A DNA stretch of 60,218 bases from Bacteroidota bacterium (GTDB lineage Bacteria; Bacteroidota; Bacteroidia; Bacteroidales; VadinHA17), in contig DSCJ01000109.1 in the NCBI GenBank assembly GCA_011049175.1, forward strand, positions 1 through 60,218, in the 5' to 3' direction. The notes under the pieces were generated by a model. The model ran no database searches and was not told where the DNA came from. It saw only the letters and a list, made by a program, of their open reading frames with translations. The translations under genes were made by a program, and so were the position numbers. Positions 41,721 to 49,522 of this stretch are shown in pieces. The stretch's first letter is position 1, and every line of letters begins with the position of its first letter.

Positions 41721-44700
41721 ATGGAAGAGATCAACGTCATACTGAACAACAAACCCGTAAAGGCCCGGGAGGGCATGTCGGTTCTGGAGCTGGCCCGTGA
41801 AAACGGATATACTGTTCCCACTCTCTGTCACGATCCACGCCTGGAACCGTTCTCATCCTGCTTCCTCTGTGTGGTGGAAATTGAAGGGATGAAGGGCCTT
41901 CAGCCATCCTGTTCTACCCGGGTGAAGGAAGGCATGGTGATTGTCACCGATAATGAAAAGATCAGGAAGGCGCGCCGAACGGTGCTTGAGCTAATGCTCA
42001 GCAATCATTTTGCCGATTGTGTGGCTCCCTGCAAGCAAAACTGCCCTGCAGGCGTAGATGTGCAGGGGTATATTTCCCTGATTGAAAAAGGCCTTTACCG
42101 GGAAGCCATTGCCCTGATCAAGGAAGTGAATCCCCTGCCGGCCATTTGCGGACGTGTTTGCGTGAGACCCTGTGAACTGGCCTGCCGGCGAAACCTGCTC
42201 GGTGAGGGAGCACCTGTGGGGATCGATTACCTGAAACGGTTTGCTGCCGACCGCGATCTGGAAAGCTCGGGCCATTTCCGGCCTCCTGTGGCTCCTGCTA
42301 CCGGGAAAAAAGTGGCCGTCATAGGTGCAGGCCCCGGCGGTCTTTCGTGTGCTTACTTTCTGCAGCAAAAAGGCCATCAATGTGATATTTATGAAGCCGC
42401 CCCAAAACCGGGAGGCTGGCTCCGCTACGGTATACCGGAATACCGGCTTCCGAACGATGTGCTCGACAGTGAAATAGCGACCATCACAGAACTGGGCGTT
42501 CAGATATTCTGTAACCGGAAACTGGGAGAAGATCTTACTTACGAAAGTCTGCAGAAGGAATACGATGCCGTGATCCTGACCATCGGTTCACAGAAAGGAA
42601 CCCTGGTAGGCTGTGAGGGAGAAGATGCCCTGAATGTGTTCCCGGGCATCGAGTTTCTCAGGAACATGGAAATGACCGGGCAACGGGTGGATCTGAGGGG
42701 GAAAACCGTAGCCGTGGTGGGAGGGGGGAATACTGCCATGGATTGCTGCCGGACCTCGGTAAGGTGCGGAGCCGATAAGGTGTATGTGATATACCGCCGT
42801 ACCGAAAAGGAAATGCCTGCTAACCCTATCGAAGTACATGAATCAAAACTCGAAGGGGTGGAATACCTTTTCCTGACAAATCCCAAAAAGATCAATAAGA
42901 ATGAAAAAGGTAAGGTCCAATCTGTCACCTGCCTGAAAATGAAACTGGGCGAGCCCGATGCATCGGGACGCCGGCGGCCTTTGCCCATTGAAGGATCGGA
43001 GTTTGATATACCGGTGGATTATATCCTGGCAGCCATCGGACAGAAAACCGATGTGGCTTTCATTGACGAAGTAAACCGGGTGGCTCCCCAGCCCCTGAAG
43101 ATCGACCGCTGGGGCAATATAGAAGCCGATCCGCAGACCCTGCAAACGAATATCCCTTCGGTTTTTGCTGCCGGCGACGGTGTGACCGGTCCCGCTACCA
43201 TTATAGAAGCCATTGCCCAGGCGGGAAAAGCCAGCCGGTCGTGCCACCAGTTCCTGACTGGCGAACCGGTCGAACCGCCCAGGGCAGAATTCATCAGCCG
43301 GAAAGAGAATTTTCGTGCCCTGGTTCCGGAAGATCTGGCAGGGAAATATGTGAAGCATAAGCGGAACGAAATGCCTACCCTTAGTCCCGACCGGAGGATG
43401 AATTTTACCGAAGTGGAGCTGGGATATCCCGATGAAAAGGTAGCTGCCGATGAAGCATCCCGCTGCCTGGAATGTGGCTGTACGGAATATTTTTCTTGCG
43501 ACCTGAAAAAATATGCTACCGAATACGGTGCCGTACAGAAAACATACACGGGTGAGTTCCGTGAATACGAGGTGGATTTTTCACATCCCTTTATTGAAAT
43601 AGATAACAACAAATGCATCCTGTGTGCGCGTTGTGTAAGGATATGCCACGAAGTGGCGGGAGCCGATGCGCTGGGTCTGATAAACAGGGGATTCGACACC
43701 CTGGTGGTTCCCAGCATGGGAGAATCGCTTAACAATACCTTATGCGAGAGCTGCGGTCTGTGTGTTTCCTCCTGTCCCACCGGCGCTATAACAGAAAATA
43801 AACCCTTCAAGCCCGGACCGGTAAAAACCGAAACCTATACCATGATATGCCCATACTGTTCGGTAGGGTGTACCCTGGATGTGCATCATCGCGGAGGGTT
43901 CGTCATGGGGGTGGATGGAGGGGAAGGACCGTCCAATCCCGAAGGAAATATTTGCCGGTACGGCCGGTTCGGATATCAGTACATGAACGATCAGGAACGG
44001 ATCACCACTCCGCTGCTCCGCCAGGGTAACGAATGGAAACCCATTGGTTTTTCCGAGGCATTCCGCCTTATCGCTGAAAAAGTGAAGGAACATGCCCCGG
44101 AAAAAACGATTCTGATGGGCGGGGCCCGGTTATCGAACGAAGAACAGTACCTGATCCAGAAACTCGGAAGAGCCGGCGTCGGAACCCCGCATAACGGCAG
44201 TTTTCATTACCTGGGTACTCCGCCTGAAACGGGGGGACTTGTGCGGGGGATCACTCCGTTTGAAGAGCTGAAGAATGCCGGGAAAATATACCTCATCGGA
44301 AGTGAACTGAACCGCGATCATCCCGTGGTGGGGTTTATGGTCAATCAGGAAAAGGTGCTGCACAATAAACCCGTGATACTCTGCACCCAACGGGAAAACA
44401 GCCCTATGAAGCACAAGGTGCACAGGCAGTACCGTATCCATTCCTATCTGCATTTTCTGAGAGCACTGAACTACATGATCCTTGATAAGGGATGGGAGAA
44501 CAGACTATTCCTTAATGATCGGTGCACCGGACTGGAAACCTACAGGCGAGAACTGCTCAGGCAGGATTTTAACGCATTGCTTGAAAAGTCGGGTTTTCAA
44601 AAGAAGGAAGACCTGGAAGCATTTGTCGATGAATACATCAGAGAACAGCATGCGGTGGTTATCGGTTCTGAAAATGAATGTTCTCCGGCCGCCCTCATGG

Positions 44701-45419
44701 AAATGAAAAACCTGACCCTGCTTACGGGAAAGTGCGGAAAAACGGGCAGCGGCCTGATCCTGCTGAATGAAAAGAACAACAGTCAGGGGTTGTTCGATAT
44801 GGGATTGCATCCGGGACTCCTGCCCGGGAATGTCGCTGAAAACAACAGCAGTCATCTGAAAAGAATTCTGGAAAAATGGAAGGTGAAAGATATTCCCCGG
44901 AATAACGGGACGGATGCGCGTGATATATTTATGAAAGGTGGGTTCAGGAACATGCTGGTGTTCGGGGAAGATCCGGTAGGCTGTGCCGCTGATCCCGGAA
45001 AGATCAGGAAACAGCTCGGCCAGCTGGCTTTTCTGGCCGTTCAGGATTATACCCTCACCGAAACCGCCCGGATGGCGCAACTGGTGCTACCCGCATCGCT
45101 GCCGCATGAAACGGGCGGATCGTATACCAGCGCCGGACACCGTATTCAGGAGTTTTCCCGCTACAGGGATCCGGTTTCCGGCCTGGATAACGTGGCCCAG
45201 CTACTGGAGCTGATGAAAGAATTCGGCCTGAACACTCCCCGAGATGCTGAGGAGGTGAAAAGCGAATGGATGTCTTTGCTTTCTGAAAAGGGCGAGCAAA
45301 AAATCAGCCTCATATTTGCCCGTGAAGATAACGTACGCGATTTCCGGTACGGAGTGGATGCGGTAACAAAAAATTTTGAAGACCGCTTTACGCTTCTGGA
45401 TAAAAATCACCTATTTTAA
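41721..45419 (+). CDS. Ferredoxin-GltD-FdhA-like fusion subunit of a soluble electron-transfer complex
   Basis: A 1232-residue fusion. Residues 1-80: [2Fe-2S] ferredoxin (C36, C47, C50, C64). About 95-190: GltD-type helical [4Fe-4S] domain (CVAPCKQNCPAG, CGRVCVRPCELAC). About 195-515: FAD/NAD(P)H oxidoreductase with VIGAGPGGLSC and VVGGGNTAMD, as in NfnB and small glutamate synthase. About 580-700: Cys-rich part with CILCARCVRIC and CESCGLCVSSCP. From 708: formate-dehydrogenase-like domain beginning CPYCSVGC with a fourth Cys at 745. In that part the segment where FdhA has its catalytic Cys/Sec reads VGTPHNGSFHYLGTPP, and the C-terminal cofactor domain appears missing. With the NuoE/NuoF subunits it probably links NADH, NADPH and ferredoxin. 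Confidence 0.85.
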   Translation: MEEINVILNNKPVKAREGMSVLELARENGYTVPTLCHDPRLEPFSSCFLCVVEIEGMKGLQPSCSTRVKEGMVIVTDNEKIRKARRTVLELMLSNHFADCVAPCKQNCPAGVDVQGYISLIEKGLYREAIALIKEVNPLPAICGRVCVRPCELACRRNLLGEGAPVGIDYLKRFAADRDLESSGHFRPPVAPATGKKVAVIGAGPGGLSCAYFLQQKGHQCDIYEAAPKPGGWLRYGIPEYRLPNDVLDSEIATITELGVQIFCNRKLGEDLTYESLQKEYDAVILTIGSQKGTLVGCEGEDALNVFPGIEFLRNMEMTGQRVDLRGKTVAVVGGGNTAMDCCRTSVRCGADKVYVIYRRTEKEMPANPIEVHESKLEGVEYLFLTNPKKINKNEKGKVQSVTCLKMKLGEPDASGRRRPLPIEGSEFDIPVDYILAAIGQKTDVAFIDEVNRVAPQPLKIDRWGNIEADPQTLQTNIPSVFAAGDGVTGPATIIEAIAQAGKASRSCHQFLTGEPVEPPRAEFISRKENFRALVPEDLAGKYVKHKRNEMPTLSPDRRMNFTEVELGYPDEKVAADEASRCLECGCTEYFSCDLKKYATEYGAVQKTYTGEFREYEVDFSHPFIEIDNNKCILCARCVRICHEVAGADALGLINRGFDTLVVPSMGESLNNTLCESCGLCVSSCPTGAITENKPFKPGPVKTETYTMICPYCSVGCTLDVHHRGGFVMGVDGGEGPSNPEGNICRYGRFGYQYMNDQERITTPLLRQGNEWKPIGFSEAFRLIAEKVKEHAPEKTILMGGARLSNEEQYLIQKLGRAGVGTPHNGSFHYLGTPPETGGLVRGITPFEELKNAGKIYLIGSELNRDHPVVGFMVNQEKVLHNKPVILCTQRENSPMKHKVHRQYRIHSYLHFLRALNYMILDKGWENRLFLNDRCTGLETYRRELLRQDFNALLEKSGFQKKEDLEAFVDEYIREQHAVVIGSENECSPAALMEMKNLTLLTGKCGKTGSGLILLNEKNNSQGLFDMGLHPGLLPGNVAENNSSHLKRILEKWKVKDIPRNNGTDARDIFMKGGFRNMLVFGEDPVGCAADPGKIRKQLGQLAFLAVQDYTLTETARMAQLVLPASLPHETGGSYTSAGHRIQEFSRYRDPVSGLDNVAQLLELMKEFGLNTPRDAEEVKSEWMSLLSEKGEQKISLIFAREDNVRDFRYGVDAVTKNFEDRFTLLDKNHLF

Positions 45420-45429
45420 TCCAAAAAAA

Positions 45430-45885
45430 ATGAAAACTTTTCAGGATATCGATGAGGTGCTCCGGTTTGCCATGAATGAGGAGCAAAAGGCAGTGGATTT
45501 TTATACCATCCTGGCAAAAGAGGCCAGAACGGAGGATATGAAGAAAATATTCGAACAGTTTGCCAGGGAGGAAGTGGGTCATAAAGCCCGCCTCAAGCGT
45601 ATTAAAGAGGAAGGAAGCTTTACTTTTCATCAGGGGCAGGTTACTGATTTGAAAATAGGCGATTACCTGGTGGATGTGGAACCCTCACCTGACATGGGCT
45701 ACCGGGATGCCCTGGTCGTGGCTATGAAAAAAGAACAGGCCGCCCAAAAGCTGTATATGGACCTGTCAGAACGTGCTCCTGAAGGGGACCTGAAAACGGT
45801 ATTCCTCGACCTTGCCAGAGAGGAATCAAAACATAAACTCAGGTTTGAGCAGGAGTACGATGATTACGTGTTAAAAGAGAACTGA
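45430..45885 (+). CDS. Ferritin-like diiron protein (rubrerythrin-type, no rubredoxin domain)
   Basis: A 151-residue four-helix protein. Iron ligands are expected in MNEEQKAVDFY, AREEVGHKARL, KKEQAAQKLYMDL and REESKHKLRFE, giving the paired Glu and ExxH pattern of ferritin-like diiron sites. No rubredoxin CxxC pairs are present. It follows the big fusion gene by 10 bases and may serve peroxide removal or iron handling for it. The ATG at 45430 is preferred to the longer frame that overlaps the previous gene. Confidence 0.88.
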   Translation: MKTFQDIDEVLRFAMNEEQKAVDFYTILAKEARTEDMKKIFEQFAREEVGHKARLKRIKEEGSFTFHQGQVTDLKIGDYLVDVEPSPDMGYRDALVVAMKKEQAAQKLYMDLSERAPEGDLKTVFLDLAREESKHKLRFEQEYDDYVLKEN

Positions 45886-45919
45886 AGTCTGCATGGGGCT
45901 GAATGTTTTTCCATCCCCG

Positions 45920-45937
45920 GCCGGAACAATTTCCGGC
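45920..45937 (+). terminator. Hairpin after the ferritin-like gene
   Basis: GCCGGAA, loop CAAT, TTCCGGC: a perfect 7-base stem 35 bases after the stop. There is no U-tract. It may end or trim the 39354-45885 transcript. Confidence 0.4.
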
Positions 45938-46017
45938 ATAACATGGAATTGTTGGAGACAGATACCCCGGGTGCCGGAAAATTTTACTAATTTGCGGGCC
46001 TAACAAGGGTATTCCGC

Positions 46018-48060
46018 ATGAACTTTCACCTGCCCGAGAAAGGACCGAAAAATATGAGGCAAGTATTGTCTTTGCTGATGCTGGCGTTCCTGTTACTTCC
46101 TGCCATGTCCCAGGTGGAACCTGTCCGGGTGGAAAAATCGGCGAACAGGGTGATGATCGACGGAAAACCTTATTACATTCATATCGTCAGGCCCGGAGAA
46201 ACCCTGTATTCCATCAGCCGGGCGTATGAGGTTTCCCAGGTGGAGATATCAAGGGAAAACCCCATGATCATGATGGGCCTGAAAGCAGACATGGTTCTGA
46301 AGATCCCTCTGATACATTCCGAACCCGATCCCAGGCAGGCATATCAGGACAGCCTGGCTAATTTTATATACCACCGGATGGAACCCGGCCAGACCGTATT
46401 TTATCTGTCAAGGGAATATCAGGTTACTGTTGACGATATTATTCACTACAATCCCGATCTGTCGGTTGATGATATACCGGTGGGGCAGGTTATTCGCATT
46501 CCCAGGAAGACTTTTCAGTCACCGGTGGAGGATTTCAGCAGGCAGTTTCCCGAATACCTTTATCACCGGGTTGAGCGTAGGGAAACTCTTTCTTCGCTCA
46601 GCCGGAAATATCATGTGCCGGTAAGGCTGATCAGGCAGGCAAACAACGGATTACCCGGTGGATTACGCACCGGTATGGTTATACGGATTCCCCGGGAGGA
46701 ACCGGTTACAGGAACCATGATTGGGGTTACCGGGGTGGACTCGGCAGCGGTGGATTCTGTTTTTACCGAACCGGGACTGAGAAGTGATTACGAAGAATTG
46801 ATGCTGATCAGGGAATGCCGGGCGCAGAGCACGGCACCGGTAAGAGAAAGAGTGAATGTTGCCCTATTTCTGCCATTTTATCTCGAAGCCAATGATGAGC
46901 GTTCCTACATTGATTCTTCGGAGGTGAACCCGCGCGGGGAAAAAATATACAGGACCATTGAACGCGATCCCTACTGGATTTATCCTCGCTCCTATAATTA
47001 CATTGAGTTTTACGAGGGGGCCCTGCTGGCAGTAAGCCGGCTGGTGGAAAAGGGCCTTTCAGTGAATCTGCATGTTTACGATACGGAGCGTGACAGCGCA
47101 ACGGTAAGGGCTGTACTCGACCGGCGGGATATGAGGAATATGGACCTGATCATAGGACCGGTTTTTACCTCCTATCCATCCAATTTACAGATGGTGGCCC
47201 GTTTCGCCGGAGATCACCGGATCCCGGTAGTCTCGCCCCTCTCATCCAATAACCAGGTGTTACGGGGGAATCCTTACGTGTTTCAGGTGCAAACTACCCT
47301 CACCAGTGAACTGGACATGCTGGCAAGGTACCTGGCGGAATTCAGGAATACCAACCTGGTACTGGTGCACGGAGGTGACAGCCTCAGGAGGTACCAGGTG
47401 GAATATTTCAAGCGAAACCTGTTCAACCGCCTTTCATTCCAGTCCTTTGCCCACGAAATCCCTTTTAAGGAAGTACAGTACGAGCGTCGGCATCCTGCCC
47501 TCGATACGGTCAATACCTTAGAACATGCCCTGTCATCGCAGATGGAAAATGTGGTGCTGGTTCTTTCAGAGGATGAGCCCTTTGTTACCCGTGTAGTCAG
47601 TAATCTTCACAACCTGTCGAAGGAGTATGGTATCAAACTGGTGGGAATGTCTGCATGGCAGCGATTCGAGAATATCGACCTGGATGCGTTCTTTGAACTT
47701 CAGCTGAGGCTTTTCAGCAGTAATTTCATCGACCTGAATGAGCGTGATGTACTTGAATTTCTGGCCGCATTCCGCGAAAGATACCATACCGAACCACCTC
47801 CTTTTAGTTTTGCCTGGGATGGATACGATATCATGAGTTATTTCCTTTCTTCTTTCCTGAAATACGGAGAAGGCTGCTATTATTGCCTGCCTACCCATGA
47901 GGAGGACCTCCTGCATACGGAATACCATTTTACCCGCCAGGATCTTTCCGATGGCTTTGAAAACAGGAAATTCTGGCTGCTGCAGTATACTCCTGAACTG
48001 ACTATCCGGAAGCTGGACTGGGAACCGGAAGATATCAGGTTCATTCTTCCCAGATACTGA
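46018..48060 (+). CDS. LysM repeat protein with periplasmic ligand-binding domain
   Basis: A 680-residue exported protein. A hydrophobic leader (VLSLLMLAFLLLPAMSQ) lies at residues 15-32; the ATG at 46054 would make it shorter and more typical. Three LysM repeats follow at about 50-97 (HIVRPGETLYSISRAYEVSQ), 115-165 (HRMEPGQTVFYLSREYQVTV) and 180-225 (HRVERRETLSSLSRKYHVPV). The rest, from about 280 (VNVALFLPFYLE), resembles a Leu/Ile/Val-type periplasmic binding fold (DLIIGPVFTSYPS, IPVVSPLSSNN). It probably binds peptidoglycan and a small ligand. This pairing is common in Bacteroidota but uncharacterised as far as I know. Confidence 0.85.
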   Translation: MNFHLPEKGPKNMRQVLSLLMLAFLLLPAMSQVEPVRVEKSANRVMIDGKPYYIHIVRPGETLYSISRAYEVSQVEISRENPMIMMGLKADMVLKIPLIHSEPDPRQAYQDSLANFIYHRMEPGQTVFYLSREYQVTVDDIIHYNPDLSVDDIPVGQVIRIPRKTFQSPVEDFSRQFPEYLYHRVERRETLSSLSRKYHVPVRLIRQANNGLPGGLRTGMVIRIPREEPVTGTMIGVTGVDSAAVDSVFTEPGLRSDYEELMLIRECRAQSTAPVRERVNVALFLPFYLEANDERSYIDSSEVNPRGEKIYRTIERDPYWIYPRSYNYIEFYEGALLAVSRLVEKGLSVNLHVYDTERDSATVRAVLDRRDMRNMDLIIGPVFTSYPSNLQMVARFAGDHRIPVVSPLSSNNQVLRGNPYVFQVQTTLTSELDMLARYLAEFRNTNLVLVHGGDSLRRYQVEYFKRNLFNRLSFQSFAHEIPFKEVQYERRHPALDTVNTLEHALSSQMENVVLVLSEDEPFVTRVVSNLHNLSKEYGIKLVGMSAWQRFENIDLDAFFELQLRLFSSNFIDLNERDVLEFLAAFRERYHTEPPPFSFAWDGYDIMSYFLSSFLKYGEGCYYCLPTHEEDLLHTEYHFTRQDLSDGFENRKFWLLQYTPELTIRKLDWEPEDIRFILPRY

Positions 48061-48078
48061 ACGGAAAACATACCTGAA

Positions 48079-48906
48079 TTATACTCCTGTACGTAAGAAA
48101 GCGTTGAAGAACTGGATTCGTGCCAGGATTTCCGATACAGCCGCCAGGATAAAGGCCAGTGTCGGCAGAAGAATGATTCCATGTATCTTTATCCCCTGCG
48201 TCGATTGGGAAAAAGCGAGGTACAGGTAAAGGATCCCTGCCAGGGCTCCCGTCAGTGCCCCGATCATAAAAAGGGGGTTACTGAACCCAGCCATGCCCGG
48301 CCAGGTAATTTGATTTATCAGGCTCAGCAGGATCAGGACAAACGCTGCCGATGAAAAAACCCTTCCCCAGGTGGTCTGTGGCTCGGGAATCAGGCCGGTG
48401 AACAGAACGAAACCCGCTCCGGCCAGCAGGGATGTGATCACGAATGCCGACGGGGTGTGCAAGGTATTCCATGCGGGGACGGTTTCCAGCATGTACAGTT
48501 TTGACATGGAGGCAAGAAGAAATAAGGCCGACAGGGTGCATCCAGCCCTGAGTATAATAATATGGGCCAGTGGTATTTTGTGTGCAAAATACCCGGTGAG
48601 GTTTACCAGAACAAGAAAGAAGAGGAAAAACGAGAGCGCCAGAATTTCGCGGCTGAGCCAGGAACTTCCCAGATTGTTCAGGGCATGAAAAAAATGCCGC
48701 GGAGTTCCCAGATGGAAAAAAGAGACGACCAGGGAAACCATCAGAAGGATGAATACGGTAAGGTAGATTTTCCTGACCAGCTGCTCTGTTTCCTGAGTCA
48801 CAGCAAAAGATGGGGTCAGCAGGATCAGCTCAGTTGTCAGCCAGATTCCTGCTCCCGACTGGGCGAGCAGCCCGAATACCACCAGACTCCAGATGTGCTT
48901 ATCCAA
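48079..48906 (-). CDS. DmsC-like membrane anchor subunit
   Basis: A 275-residue hydrophobic protein with about eight helices, matching DmsC (FHLGTPRHFFHALNNLGSSW and LSREILALSFFLFFL are family marks). It anchors the DmsAB pair and oxidises menaquinol. The start is taken as the TTG at 48904-48906, because AGGAGG lies 6 bases upstream on this strand and the protein then begins MDKHIWSLVVFGLL like other DmsC. The open frame extends further up inside dmsB. It overlaps the dmsB stop by 8 bases. Confidence 0.82.
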   Translation of the reverse strand: MDKHIWSLVVFGLLAQSGAGIWLTTELILLTPSFAVTQETEQLVRKIYLTVFILLMVSLVVSFFHLGTPRHFFHALNNLGSSWLSREILALSFFLFFLVLVNLTGYFAHKIPLAHIIILRAGCTLSALFLLASMSKLYMLETVPAWNTLHTPSAFVITSLLAGAGFVLFTGLIPEPQTTWGRVFSSAAFVLILLSLINQITWPGMAGFSNPLFMIGALTGALAGILYLYLAFSQSTQGIKIHGIILLPTLAFILAAVSEILARIQFFNAFLRTGV

Positions 48907-49522
48907 TTCCCACCTCCTCCCTGTTGATGATGTGCGGGTTTCTGTTCGTGCCCTGACCATGAGCCGGATGTGGGTGCACGATCAGACGGGGCCTGGTAAT
49001 TTCCGGATCGGGCAGGGGATAAATATTTTCCTGATCCCCGTATTTTTCCAGAAGGTCTTCGTACCGGCCAAAATCAAGCGCTCTCATGGGGCAGGAACTG
49101 ACACATACCGGCATCTTTCCCTGATCAATATAGTCACAGCACATGTCACATTTGCCCATCAGCCCCTTTTCTTCATCGAAACGGGGTGAGCCGTATGGAC
49201 AGGCCCATTCGCAGTACCGGCAGCCCATGCATTTTTTCTGGTCGATCCGTACTATGCCGTCTTCCCTTTTTTCAATGGCCCCGGTGGGACATACACGAAG
49301 ACAGATGGGGTCGTCGCAGTGGTTGCACGACAAAGACAGATTGTAGGCAAAAATATCAGGAACCCAGGCTTTCCCCTCTTTTTTCCAGGTTCCTCCACCG
49401 ATTTCGTAAACCCTCCTCCACAGGATACCCGGCCCCAGATCGTTCTTGTCTTTGCAGGCTACCTGGCATGTTTTGCAGCCTGAACAGTACTGTGAATCGA
49501 AATAAAATGCCAGTTGCTTCAT
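48899..49522 (-). CDS. DmsB-like four-cluster ferredoxin subunit
   Basis: A 207-residue iron-sulfur protein starting MKQLAFYFDSQYC. It has four cysteine groups for [4Fe-4S] clusters: CSGCKTCQVAC, CNHCDDPICLRVCP, CMGCRYCEWACPYG, and CDMCCDYIDQGKMPVCVSSC. It carries electrons from the membrane anchor to the catalytic subunit. Its ATG overlaps the dmsA stop as ATGA, and its C-terminal stretch ends HIINREEVGIG. The frame upstream of 49522 is within dmsA and is not DmsB-like. Confidence 0.93.
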   Translation of the reverse strand: MKQLAFYFDSQYCSGCKTCQVACKDKNDLGPGILWRRVYEIGGGTWKKEGKAWVPDIFAYNLSLSCNHCDDPICLRVCPTGAIEKREDGIVRIDQKKCMGCRYCEWACPYGSPRFDEEKGLMGKCDMCCDYIDQGKMPVCVSSCPMRALDFGRYEDLLEKYGDQENIYPLPDPEITRPRLIVHPHPAHGQGTNRNPHIINREEVGIG

